Origin: Anisus vortex
Lineage: Eukaryota; Mollusca; Gastropoda; Planorbidae
Assembly: GCA_949126835.1 (NCBI GenBank)
Contig: OX421494.1
Location: 4,873,853 to 4,937,852, forward strand
Length of the DNA: 64,000 nucleotides
Reading direction: 5' to 3'
Part shown: positions 10,506 to 21,420 of the stretch, in pieces
Numbering within the stretch: position 1 is the stretch's first letter
Layout: each line of letters starts with the position of its first letter
Notes under the pieces: generated by a model
The model's database searches: none
Seen by the model: only the letters and a program-made list of their open reading frames with translations
What the model was told of the DNA's origin: nothing
Translations under genes and position numbers: made by a program

Positions 10506-11948
10506 CGTGAAGTGGCAGAAAGCAAACTGCAAAATACAAAGGCTCTGAAAAACCTAAATGAAAAATTGGCACATTTACCTGATTGCGAACAATCCGCTAT
10601 CAAAGGTCTAATTAATGAAAATATCCATTTATTTGGAGATGTACCTAGTAGAACTAGTGTAGTTAAGCATGATGTTATTTTAGATGAAAATACTAAAGCT
10701 ATTAAACAACATCCATACAGGTCAAATCCTATCCAGTTAGAATGCATCCGTAAAGAGGTTCGCTACATGCTTGACAATGACATTATTACACCTAGTAGTA
10801 GTGACTGGTCTTCCCCTTGCGTATTGGTACCTAAGGCCGATGGATCCATGAGGTTTTGTGTGGACTACCGTAAGGTAAACAAAGTGACAAAAACTGATTC
10901 CTATCCAATACCAAGAATCGACGATCTAATAGATCAAGTGAGTAATGCTAAGTTTGTGACGAAAATTGACCTATTGACGGCGTATTTTCAGATTCCACTG
11001 ACGGAGAGGGCTCAGGAGATATCATCGTTTGTAACCCCTGACGGACTGTACAAATTTAAGGTCATGCCCTTTGGTATGGTTAATGCACCCTCTACTTTTC
11101 AACGGTTAATAAATACCATTACTCAGGACATTCCTAAATGTCATGCATACCTCGATGATATTGTTGTCTTTAGTGACGATTTTAAATCTCATTTAGATCA
11201 ACTACATTTGTTATTTACGAAATTGACTCATGCTAATCTCACCATTAACTTGACTAAGAGTCAGTTCTGCCATGCAACCATCGAGTATCTAGGTCACATA
11301 GTGGGAAATGGTTTGGTAAAACCATTAAATGCAAAGGTTGAGGCTATTCGTGAGTTCCCTGTTCCTGAAACCTGTAAACAACTCCGTAGTTTTCTCGGGA
11401 TGGCGGGGTACTACCGTCGGTTCTGTCAAAATTTCTCAACCATTGCATGTCCATTAACAAATCTATTAAAGAAGAATTGCACTTTCAAATGGTCTAATGA
11501 ATGCCACCAGGCCTTTGAGAAATTAAAAGATGTTCTTTCTGAGGCACCTGTATTAGTAACACCCAATTACAGTAAACCCTTTAAAATTACCGTTGACGCG
11601 TGTGATACAGGGATGGGAGCGGTCATTTCTCAGGGGGGTGATGATTCACTGGAACACCCGATTAGTTTTTACTCTCAAAAATTTGATAAGCATCAAAGAA
11701 ACTATAGTGTGATAGAAAAGGAACTTTTAGGATTAATCCTGGCATTGAAACATTTTGATTTTTATATCAATGGTTCTCCATATCCAATTGATATTTTAAC
11801 TGATCATAACCCTTTAGTTTTCCTTTCCAGGGTTAAACAGAACCAAAGAATTATTCGCTGGAGCTTATTCCTCCAAGCATATAATTTAAATGTGGTATAT
11901 TTACCAGGTAAACAAAATGTGGTCGCTGACACGTTGTCGCGCATGTAA
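10506..11948 (+). CDS. Reverse transcriptase-RNase H of the retrotransposon
   Basis: The reading frame is continuous with the upstream polyprotein apart from the single TAG. No ATG precedes the reverse transcriptase core: the first methionine is about 85 codons in, inside conserved sequence, so independent initiation is unlikely. Residue numbers here count from the GTG at 10512. Reverse transcriptase shows FCVDYRKVNK (about 116-125), FGMVNAPSTFQ and the catalytic YLDD at 213-216. RNase H shows D362 (TVDACDTG), E404 (EKELLGL) and D431 (LTDHNPL), with the terminal ADTLSRM motif. All catalytic residues are present. It ends at TAA 11946-11948. Placed after integrase, this half has the position it would have in Ty1/copia elements. 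Confidence 0.95.
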   Translation, partial: REVAESKLQNTKALKNLNEKLAHLPDCEQSAIKGLINENIHLFGDVPSRTSVVKHDVILDENTKAIKQHPYRSNPIQLECIRKEVRYMLDNDIITPSSSDWSSPCVLVPKADGSMRFCVDYRKVNKVTKTDSYPIPRIDDLIDQVSNAKFVTKIDLLTAYFQIPLTERAQEISSFVTPDGLYKFKVMPFGMVNAPSTFQRLINTITQDIPKCHAYLDDIVVFSDDFKSHLDQLHLLFTKLTHANLTINLTKSQFCHATIEYLGHIVGNGLVKPLNAKVEAIREFPVPETCKQLRSFLGMAGYYRRFCQNFSTIACPLTNLLKKNCTFKWSNECHQAFEKLKDVLSEAPVLVTPNYSKPFKITVDACDTGMGAVISQGGDDSLEHPISFYSQKFDKHQRNYSVIEKELLGLILALKHFDFYINGSPYPIDILTDHNPLVFLSRVKQNQRIIRWSLFLQAYNLNVVYLPGKQNVVADTLSRM

Positions 11949-12798
11949 CTGGTAAACCAGAAGATGAAAGTCAGTTTCTCATTAAATGTTTTCTTTTATG
12001 TCATTCATTGTATTGATTAACATTTATATTATTGTAAATATGACAATAAATAAACTATGTTTTGAAATATTGCAATATGAGACATTACAGAACAAAATTT
12101 CAAATTCTACTAGAAACAATCATACGTTGTAAGGTAAAAGGTAACTATTGCATACAGCAATTGCACACACACCGGTATTTAACTTGAATACATCCACACT
12201 TGTGTTTGTTCAATTGATTATTGATGTGTTTTGAAAATTGTTTGTTTCTATGTCGTCATGTTATAATTTGGATGTCTTATTTTATGCTATGTAAAAGCTA
12301 AATCAGCTGAGATTATAACATTTTTTTTTTTTAAATATTCTTGATGTCATAATTGAGACATCATAATAATAATATAATAACTGAAAATCATTAGTTAATG
12401 ATACAGTGATCGGTTATAAATAAATTAAATTTTCTAAAGAATTATCTATCAATTATTAATCGGTTCCACTTATTTGGGTAATTCATATCAATTCTGTGGG
12501 AATTGGTTATTGGTGGTATAGTTTTATGGTCAACGTTGTACACACAATAATCATAATTGTAAATATTGATTGATAAATAAATGTTTAATTAATAATCATT
12601 GATAGAATAATGTGATAAGGGATTCCATAATAGCGACTTTGTTATTAAGGGAATATGTAATATATGGTTCATTTTAATCTTAAAAAGATTGTCCAATAGT
12701 CAATTAAATCTTACGAATAGTTTGGGAATTCGGTTCATTTTATGGGTACTCTACAAAGAATTCCATACTTAACGCTGTCTGTAATTCCTTTGTGTCTT
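11949..12798 (+). other. Retrotransposon 3' non-coding region
   Basis: About 850 bp of AT-rich DNA lie between the RNase H stop and the polypurine tract. I see no envelope-like frame. The long untranslated segment may hold packaging or export signals, but nothing specific is visible. Confidence 0.7.
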
Positions 12799-12811
12799 AA
12801 GGGGGGGCGAG
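12799..12811 (+). promoter_or_regulatory. Polypurine tract
   Basis: The purine run AAGGGGGGGCGAG directly abuts the 3' LTR, the expected place for the plus-strand primer. One cytosine interrupts the run. Confidence 0.85.
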
Positions 12812-13410
12812 TGTTACGAGTAGATTTATTTCCATATTATATTGGTTCTGTTATTATTAACTAAAGTTAAAATGAAATAATCTTAAACCCGAAATATTTC
12901 CGTGTTAGGAATAAAACATGCATATGTCTAGACACTACGTCATAGCGATAAAATACGTCATATGCACGAGGGTGGAATACCGTTTAGTTTAGTTCTAGTT
13001 TGGGCGCTAATGTGTGAGGACTGTTTTTGACCACTTTCTTAAAGATAGGATTACAGCTTAACTCATTATAGAAGAATCTCAACTGATTAAGTTTCATTAT
13101 ATAATACTGGTACATGTATTCTGTGGTATTGTTATATTTTATCATCTCAACTTGTTAGAATAAAATTGTGTTCAATTTCAAACAGGATTGTGGATTTCCT
13201 ATATATTAAGGTACAGTTTATCTAAATCACTTTATACACAAAAGATTCATATCGCGACGAGTCAAATAAACATCAAATCTAATTCAATAACATCAATATA
13301 AATTCTTATACAACCTTGTGAGATCCAAGATGGATATGAATCAAAATAATATATAATAATACATTACTAAAAATATCATCTAACGTCAGTAGCTGATTTC
13401 GCACGTGACA
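12812..13410 (+). repeat. 3' long terminal repeat
   Basis: The LTR is 599 bp and identical by eye to the 5' LTR except for two T-to-G differences three bases apart (13390 and 13393 region). It ends CACGTGACA and is followed at once by CTATCTTTC repeat units. Confidence 0.97.
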
Positions 13411-16400
13411 CTATCTTTCTATCTTTCTATCTTTCTATCTTTCTACCCTAATATTTATTTATCTTTCTATCTTTCTATCTTTCTATCTTTCTATCTTTCT
13501 ATCTTTCTATCTTTCTATCTTTCTATCTTTCTATCTTTCTATCTTTCTATCTTTCTATCTTTCTATCTTTCTATCTTTCTATCTTTCTATCTTTCTATCT
13601 TTCTATCTTTCTATCTTTCTATCTTTCTATCTTTCTATCTTTCTATCTTTCTAACTTTCTAACTTTCTATCTTTCTATCTTTCTATCTTTCTATTTTTCT
13701 ATCTTTCTATCTTTCTATCTTTCTATCTTTCTATCTTTCTATCTTTTATTTCTTTCTATCTTTCTATCTTTCTATCTTTCTATCTTTCTAACTTTCTATC
13801 TTTCTAACTTTCTATCTTTTTATCTTTCTAACTTTCTATCTTTCTTCCTGTATATTTTTCTATCTTTCTATCTTTCTATTTTTCTATCTTTCTATCTTTC
13901 TATCTTTCTACCTTTATATTTTTCTATCTTTCTATCTTTCTATCTTTCTATCTTTCTATCTTTCTATCTTTCTATCTTTCTATCTTTCTATCTTTCTATC
14001 TTTCTATCTTTCTATCTTTCTATCTTTCTATCTTTCTATCTTTTTATCTTTCTATCTTTCTATCTTTCTATCTTTCTATCGTTCTATCTTTCTATCTTTC
14101 TATCTTTCTAACTTTCTATCTTTCTAACTTTCTATCTTTCTATCGTTCTATCTTTCTATCTTTCTATCGTTCTATCTTTCTATCTTTCTATCTTTCTAAC
14201 TTTCTATCTTTCTAACTTTCTATCTTTCTATCGTTCTATCTTTCTATCTTTCTATCTTTCTATCTTTCTAACTTTCTATCTTTCTATCTTTCTATCTTTC
14301 TATCGTTCTATCTTTCTATCTTTCTATCTTTCTAACTTTCTATCTTTCTAACTTTCTATCTTTTTATCTTTCTAACTTTCTATCTTTCTTCCTGTATATT
14401 TTTCTATCTTTCTATCTTTCTATTTTTCTATCTTTCTATCTTTCTACCTTTCTACCTTTATATTTTTCTATCTTTCTATCTTTCTATCTTTCTATCTTTC
14501 TATCTTTCTATCTTTCTATCTTTCTATCTTTCTATCTTTCTATCTTTCTATCTTTCTATCTTTCTATCTTTCTATCTTTCTATCTTTCTATCTTTCTATC
14601 TTTCTATCTTTCTATCTTTCTATCTTTCTATCTTTCTATCTTTCTAACTTTCTAACTTTCTATCTTTCTATCTTTCTATCTTTCTATTTTTCTATCTTTC
14701 TATCTTTCTATCTTTCTATCTTTCTATCTTTCTATCTTTTATTTCTTTCTATCTTTCTATCTTTCTATCTTTCTATCTTTCTAACTTTCTATCTTTCTAA
14801 CTTTCTATCTTTTTATCTTTCTAACTTTCTATCTTTCTTCCTGTATATTTTTCTATCTTTCTATCTTTCTATTTTTCTATCTTTCTATCTTTCTATCTTT
14901 CTACCTTTATATTTTTCTATCTTTCTATCTTTCTATCTTTCTATCTTTCTATCTTTCTATCTTTCTATCTTTCTATCTTTCTATCTTTCTATCTTTCTAT
15001 CTTTCTATCTTTCTATCTTTCTATCTTTCTATCTTTCTATCTTTCTATCTTTCTATCTTTTTATCTTTCTATCTTTCTATCTTTCTATCTTTCTATCGTT
15101 CTATCTTTCTATCTTTCTATCTTTCTAACTTTCTATCTTTCTAACTTTCTATCTTTCTATCGTTCTATCTTTCTATCTTTCTATCGTTCTATCTTTCTAT
15201 CTTTCTATCTTTCTAACTTTCTATCTTTCTAACTTTCTATCTTTCTATCGTTCTATCTTTCTATCTTTCTATCTTTCTATCTTTCTAACTTTCTATCTTT
15301 CTATCTTTCTATCTTTCTATCGTTCTATCTTTCTATCTTTCTATCTTTCTAACTTTCTATCTTTCTAACTTTCTATCTTTTTATCTTTCTATCTTTTTAT
15401 CTTTCTATCTTTCTATCTTTCTATCTTTCTATCGTTCTATCTTTCTATCTTTCTATCTTTCTAACTTTCTATCTTTCTAACTTTCTATCTTTCTATCGTT
15501 CTATCTTTCTATCTTTCTATCGTTCTATCTTTCTATCTTTCTATCTTTCTAACTTTCTATCTTTCTAACTTTCTATCTTTCTATCGTTCTATCTTTCTAT
15601 CTTTCTATCTTTCTATCTTTCTAACTTTCTATCTTTCTATCTTTCTATCTTTCTATCGTTCTATCTTTCTATCTTTCTATCTTTCTAACTTTCTATCTTT
15701 CTAACTTTCTATCTTTTTATCTTTCTAACTTTCTATCTTTCTTCCTGTATATTTTTCTATCTTTCTATCTTTCTATTTTTCTATCTTTCTATCTTTCTAC
15801 CTTTCTACCTTTATATTTTTCTATCTTTCTATCTTTCTATCTTTCTATCTTTCTATCTTTCTATCTTTCTATCTTTCTATCTTTCTATCTTTCTATCTTT
15901 CTATCTTTCTATCTTTCTATCTTTCTATCTTTCTATCTTTCTATCTTTCTATCTTTCTATCTTTCTATCTTTCTATCTTTCTATCTTTCTATCTTTCTAA
16001 CTTTCTAACTTTCTATCTTTCTATCTTTCTATCTTTCTATTTTTCTATCTTTCTATCTTTCTATCTTTCTATCTTTCTATCTTTCTATCTTTTATTTCTT
16101 TCTATCTTTCTATCTTTCTATCTTTCTATCTTTCTAACTTTCTATCTTTCTAACTTTCTATCTTTTTATCTTTCTAACTTTCTATCTTTCTTCCTGTATA
16201 TTTTTCTATCTTTCTATCTTTCTATTTTTCTATCTTTCTATCTTTCTATCTTTCTACCTTTATATTTTTCTATCTTTCTATCTTTCTATCTTTCTATCTT
16301 TCTATCTTTCTATCTTTCTATCTTTCTATCTTTCTATCTTTCTATCTTTCTATCTTTCTATCTTTCTATCTTTCTATCTTTCTATCTTTCTATCTTTCTA

Positions 16401-17090
16401 TCTTTTTATCTTTCTATCTTTCTATCTTTCTATCTTTCTATCGTTCTATCTTTCTATCTTTCTATCTTTCTAACTTTCTATCTTTCTAACTTTCTATCTT
16501 TCTATCGTTCTATCTTTCTATCTTTCTATCGTTCTATCTTTCTATCTTTCTATCTTTCTAACTTTCTATCTTTCTAACTTTCTATCTTTCTATCGTTCTA
16601 TCTTTCTATCTTTCTATCTTTCTATCTTTCTAACTTTCTATCTTTCTATCTTTCTATCTTTCTATCGTTCTATCTTTCTATCTTTCTATCTTTCTAACTT
16701 TCTATCTTTCTAACTTTCTATCTTTTTATCTTTCTAACTTTCTATCTTTCTTCCTGTATATTTTTCTATCTTTCTATCTTTCTATTTTTCTATCTTTCTA
16801 TCTTTCTACCTTTCTACCTTTATATTTTTCTATCTTTCTATCTTTCTATCTTTCTATCTTTCTATCTTTCTATCTTTCTATCTTTCTATCTTTCTATCTT
16901 TCTATCTTTCTATCTTTCTATCTTTCTATCTTTCTATCTTTCTATCTTTCTATCTTTCTATCTTTCTATCTTTCTATCTTTCTATCTTTCTATCTTTCTA
17001 TCTTTCTATCTTTCTATCTTTCTTTCTTTCTATCTTTCTATCGTTCTATCTTTCTTTCTTTCTATCTTTCTTTTTTCTTTATTTCTTTAT
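13411..17090. repeat. CTTT/CTAT microsatellite array, 3.7 kb
   Basis: This is an unbroken 8-bp period array with recurring variant units (AACTTTCT, ATCGTTCT, ATCTTTTT, and a CTTCCTGTATATTTTTC block). The CTTCCTGTATATT block recurs near 13845, 14390, 14838, 15743, 16191 and 16751. Spacings of about 1353 bp (14390 to 15743, and 14838 to 16191) show a higher-order duplication. The array decays into CTTT at its right edge. Lengths could be affected by assembly. Confidence 0.95.
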
Positions 17091-17114
17091 TTCTATCCAT
17101 CTTTCTTTCTTTCT

Positions 17115-18283
17115 TACAAAAATTTAAATAAAAAGAAAAGATGCGACACAATTCTCACAGTGACTATCAAAGGTAATAAAGAACTAAAGGCAATCTAATA
17201 GTGGGTGGGACGCCATGCATTATGCCAACTAATGACTGAGTCTCGATTGTAAATACAATTTATTATCAAGTATTTTGTTCAATGCACATGAACAGACATC
17301 AACTTAAATAACCAAATGTAAAGAAGTTTGTTCTAAGACTTGGTTAACTGCGGGTCCTCAATGGGACCGGGTCAATGCCGACCTATTGCTACCCCCTTCT
17401 CGTGACTTTTAAAATACTCGAGCTACTTGAGATTGATATTGCTGAAAGACTTGGGCCGTCTGCTTTTTTCTTCTCGTGCCCTCACCTTGTTCTCGGCAGA
17501 GACTGCACGAAACACAGAGAAAGGATACATATGAATGAAGAAAAAATCTGCTAATAAAATTTATCGATTTTTTACTTTCATTTAATTAAATCAATTCTGT
17601 ATGAGACCCAGGTTGTTGTGTTTTTTTTTTAAAGTTTTTTTTATTTCGTGTGAGCTGACTTAGCAGCATTGAGATCTCGTGGAAGTCAGCTAGTGTTCTT
17701 GCTAGTTATTAATTATGAATAGGGCGCGCCTTTTGTGTCAAGTGGGAGGAGGGGGAGAGAGAGAGAGGGGGGGGGGGGGGCGGGGGCCATTGATACAATC
17801 TAATGATTAATTAATGTCTCCGCAGGGCGCTGGCTGAGGGAGGTACCTGCAGGAGATGGTTCGTGGATCGATGAAATGAGGGTGGAAAGGGAGGGGGGGG
17901 GCGAGAGCTTCAGGAATTATTTTTTATGTGCGTGTCTCTTTTTGAAGAATGAGTTTTGTTGAATCAAAGTTCAGACAGTCACCTTAGTTCTAGTCCAGTA
18001 CTACAATGTGAGGACAATGGTATTACATCTGTTGATATCATTCATCATGCATGATGGGGTGAAAAGGTTGGGGACAGGGGAGTATAATATTGCTCCTCCC
18101 TCCCCCCTTTCACCCCAACCCGTATATCTCCCCCGCCACAAGTAGTCAATGTATGGAGTTTTAGCCAAACATATGTACAGTAGGCATGTCAGTAGGCACA
18201 CCAATAGGCACGCAGGCACGCCTCATTAGATGCACGTGTCATTGCCTCATCACAGGGACCTAATTTCATATGTTAATCTAGGT
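17115..18283. other. Gene-free interval
   Basis: This is unique-looking DNA with purine/G-rich runs at 17744-17790 and 17885-17905. No coding signal is convincing. The last eight bases (18276-18283, ATCTAGGT) are the left target duplication of the next element. Confidence 0.5.
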
Positions 18284-20316
18284 CAGGGGTCTCCAAACTA
18301 CGGCCCGCGGGCCGCATGCGGCCCGCAAAGCCCTTTCATGCGGCCCGTGGAGTCCTTTTTATCTACAGTAAAAAATTACGGAATTTTACCTGTATCCTGC
18401 CAAGTTTAGCAGATCCGGTGAGAAAGCATTGTGTGTGATTTTCAACGAAACTGTGACTGTGATAAAAGAATACAACCTGCGCCGTCATAATCAAAGCAAA
18501 CATCAGGAGAAATATGCACATTTGGAGGGTGAAGTCCGTGCAGAAAAATTTGCTAAATTACAAAATCAACTCACATCTCAGAGGACATTGTTTAGTAAAT
18601 CCTCAAATGAAAAAAAATATATAACTAAGGCCATTTATAAAGTTGCTTACGTCCTGGCTAAAAGTGGCAAACCGTCTACAGATGGTGAAGTAGTGGTGGA
18701 TGTTTGTTGGAGGTGGCTGAGGAACTTTGCCCAGAAAAGTCAAAACATTTTTAAAATGTAGCTTTGGGTGCAAATATCATTTCCTGCCAAGTTACAGATA
18801 TGGGTGAAAACATTGTTAATCAAATAGCGAATAATGCAAGCAAGTTTCGCCATTTTTCAATTCAAATAGATTAATCGCTGGACAGCTTGTCCACCTCTCA
18901 ACTGATTTTGTTCATTAGAGGTGTGTATGAAGACATGAACATAACACAAGAGCTGGCTTCCCTTCATATTATGTATAATGTATGGCACTGTTACCGGACA
19001 GAATATATATTTAATGAGTTGAAAAAAAGCATTTACTGATTATAACTTGGACTGGACTAATCTCAGTTGCCTGACTGTTGATGGAGGAAAGAAGATGAGT
19101 GGCATAAAGAAAGGCTTGGTTGGACAAGTGAAGCAGATGTGAAATGAAAACTTTTCACAAACAATGTTCCTGCATTGTATTATTCACCAGCAAGCTTTGT
19201 GTGGTAAATGTATGGACATTAGCAGTGCCCTGAATCCTGTGTTAAAGATGGTCAATTTATTAAGGTCACATGGGCTCAGTCATAGACAGTTCAGAGACAT
19301 ATTTAAAGATACAGATACAGAATCGAAAGATGTACCATTATTACACAGCAGTAAGATGGCTAAGTTGTGAGACAGTTCTGAGCAGAGTAGTTAAGTTAAG
19401 AAAGGAAAAGGGTGAGTTCCTGGAAAGTAAAGGCAAGCCACAGCCATAACTGTCTAATGAAGAGTGGGTACGGAAATTGGCCTTTGCTACAGACATAACT
19501 AGTCATTTAAATTTTCTGAACCTCAAACTACAAGGATAGTAAAATCTAGTTTTTGATCTATACACCCACGTAAAAAACCTTCAGATCCAAACTTGTCTTG
19601 TTTTGGGAAAAAGTACAGCCCAACAACTTGACGCACTTTCAGCAGTTCAAGGTATTCGTGGCTGAAGCAACAGCTGAGTTCCCCACGTCATTTGCATGCG
19701 AGATCATCAAAGAACTCCAGCTGCAAATTCAGAAGCAGTTTTCTGATTTAGATTCAAAGGCAGAAGAATTGAAACTGTTTCAAAACCCATTTGAAGCAGA
19801 CGTGGCCAGTTGCCCTGATGAACTGCATCTGTAGGTCATTGAGTTGCAATCAAATGACCTCCTTAGGGATAAATTCAAAGAAGGACTGATGGTTCTTTAC
19901 CACTTTTTGCCCAAGGAAGACTTTCCTAATATTAAAACGTTTGCATCAAGGTACCTTTCAATCTTTGGAACAACATACCTGTGTGAACAAACATTTTCAA
20001 GAATGAAATACGTAAAGAACAATTTGAGAACAAACTTGTCCGATGATAATCTCAGGTCAATGATCAAATCTAAAGCCAGAAATGTCTTCTATTGTGGCAT
20101 CCAGGAAACAAGTTCACCATTCCCACTAAATACAGTTGTTCAAGTGTAGTGCACGAATAAAATAATAACTGAATACAATAATATCAAATACATAATTAAA
20201 AACAACATCCATGTTTTGATTCTTTTTTTTCTTTGGACCTCGAGTATGTAGTTGGCCCCCGAGCTGCTGTTTGATAGTTAATGCGGCCCTCGGGCTGAAA
20301 AGTTTGGAGACCCCTG
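18284..20316 (+). mobile_element. hAT transposon with intact ends
   Basis: This 2033-bp element begins CAGGGGTCTCCAAACT and ends with its inverted complement. It is flanked by a perfect 8-bp duplication, ATCTAGGT at 18276-18283 and 20317-20324, the hAT hallmark. Subterminal GGCCCGCGGGCC and GGCCCTCGGGC motifs occur at the two ends. The enclosed transposase is broken, so the element cannot act by itself but could in principle be mobilised in trans. Confidence 0.93.
18429..20149 (+). pseudogene. hAT transposase pseudogene (GTF2IRD2/ZBED5-like)
   Basis: Fragments read in the order of a hAT transposase. A BED-finger-like remnant (CVIFNETVTVIKEYNLRRHNQ, with a following H) lies near 18429. A block at 18770-18960 contains FRHFSIQID, interrupted by a TAA after the catalytic-region aspartate. 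FLHCIIHQQALCGK follows near 19164, and the C-terminal dimerisation region TYLCEQTFSRMK lies near 19970. Several in-frame stops and a frame change between 19370 and 19598 disable it. The GTF2IRD2/ZBED5-type relation is from remembered family patterns, not a search. Confidence 0.85.
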
Positions 20317-20520
20317 ATCTAGGTCATGAAAAGTGGGCTACCCAGACATAGGACAAATCTAACGGAGGGTGTTGTAGTCATTTTTTCTTTTACACTTTCA
20401 ACATTTTCTTATGAATTTATAATAAAACTATTTTAAATAGAGAATTTTATTTTTTACATACCCTTTACTAAGTTCGAACTTAGACATACAACACAATAAT
20501 AATATTCTTACAATGCTCTG

Positions 20521-20752
20521 ATAAACATGAGGAAAAAACAAACTTTTCTTATCCCTTTTGCGAAAACAAAGGCATATATGTACCATTTTTTCCCGAGCGG
20601 CACCATGGAATGAAATGGGTTGCCCGAACAAATAAAAGTAAACCATTTCAAACACTAATCAAAATGAAGGACTGGACTTAGACAACGGATGAGCGTAGGA
20701 CGCAATAATCTTCTTTATAGAAGGAGCGTCTGTAATATATAAGATAATAAGA
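20521..20752 (+). mobile_element. LINE 3' end fragment
   Basis: The translation reads like the extreme C-terminus of a non-LTR reverse transcriptase (FFPSGTMEWNGLPEQ, compare FLPSGIRAWKGLPER at 62.15 kb). It is followed by a short 3' UTR with GAGCGTAGGACGC...GGAGCGTC and ending in GTAATATATAAGATAA. At least three other plus-strand copies share this tail. Confidence 0.75.
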
Positions 20753-21420
20753 TGATATTTCTATAAAATAAAATAAAAATTGTACATGTAAAGAAAGTTC
20801 ACAACGGTAAAGTAAATGATATTTAAAGCCAATAAAGAACATTTTCGGATCGATAAAGTCCAGACTATCTCAAACATCTTTCAAGTCTCAAAGACTTGCA
20901 CACTCTTTCGCTGTACGGTGCAGTAGGATTTCCTCCGCATGATGTAAGTCATCGCTCACTCAATGTTCAAATTGTACTAAGATTTCGATTATCATGCTGC
21001 CCCCCCCCCTTTCCATTTACCGTTCCGCCTGATGCAGCCCCCCTCCCCCCCCCCCCGCTCTCTCTCTCTCTCTTTCTGCTTCATATAACCGGCACGTTCA
21101 GATTCAACAGACCGTAATGACAACTCTATCGGGTTATAGTGAAGTCGTCCTTATATAGTGCTTAAATGTTTAATGGCTTAATTAAGTCGTACAGTAAACT
21201 AAAGACTCTAAACTTATTGAAACGTTGGAGATGAATAAAAGCGGTTCTTTAAAACAATGGACATTTAATCAAGTTTTTAATTCGATTGAAGACCCAGTAA
21301 TAAATCCGTAAGTAATCTAAATTTCTAAGATATTTTTAGACAAAATTTAAATTGACACATATATTTATATAACCAATGAGCTATAGAGTCTATATATATA
21401 TATACACATATATGTATGTA
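20753..21420. other. Gene-free interval with C- and CT-rich runs
   Basis: A C-rich and CT-repeat stretch lies at about 21000-21075. The open frame through it is composition driven. TA repeats precede the next element. Confidence 0.5.

Larger units (their letters stand above)
6233..13410 (+). mobile_element. Ty3/gypsy-type LTR retrotransposon, Gmr1-like order
   Basis: A complete 7178-bp element has two 599-bp LTRs (TGTTACGAG...CACGTGACA), a primer binding site, a gag-protease-integrase frame, a reverse transcriptase-RNase H frame and a polypurine tract. It sits in the CTTT/CTAT array. The flanking four bases are CTAT on both sides, a plausible target duplication, although the microsatellite makes this ambiguous. 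Integrase lies upstream of reverse transcriptase. This is the Ty1/copia order, but all domains read as Ty3/gypsy, matching the described Gmr1-like group of Metaviridae. The two coding halves share one frame and are separated by one TAG. The LTRs differ only at two sites near their 3' ends, so the insertion is recent. Confidence 0.95.

Noticed and set aside
11949..12798. Possible envelope gene in the retrotransposon
   Set aside because: No long frame lies between RNase H and the polypurine tract, so there is no support for an envelope.
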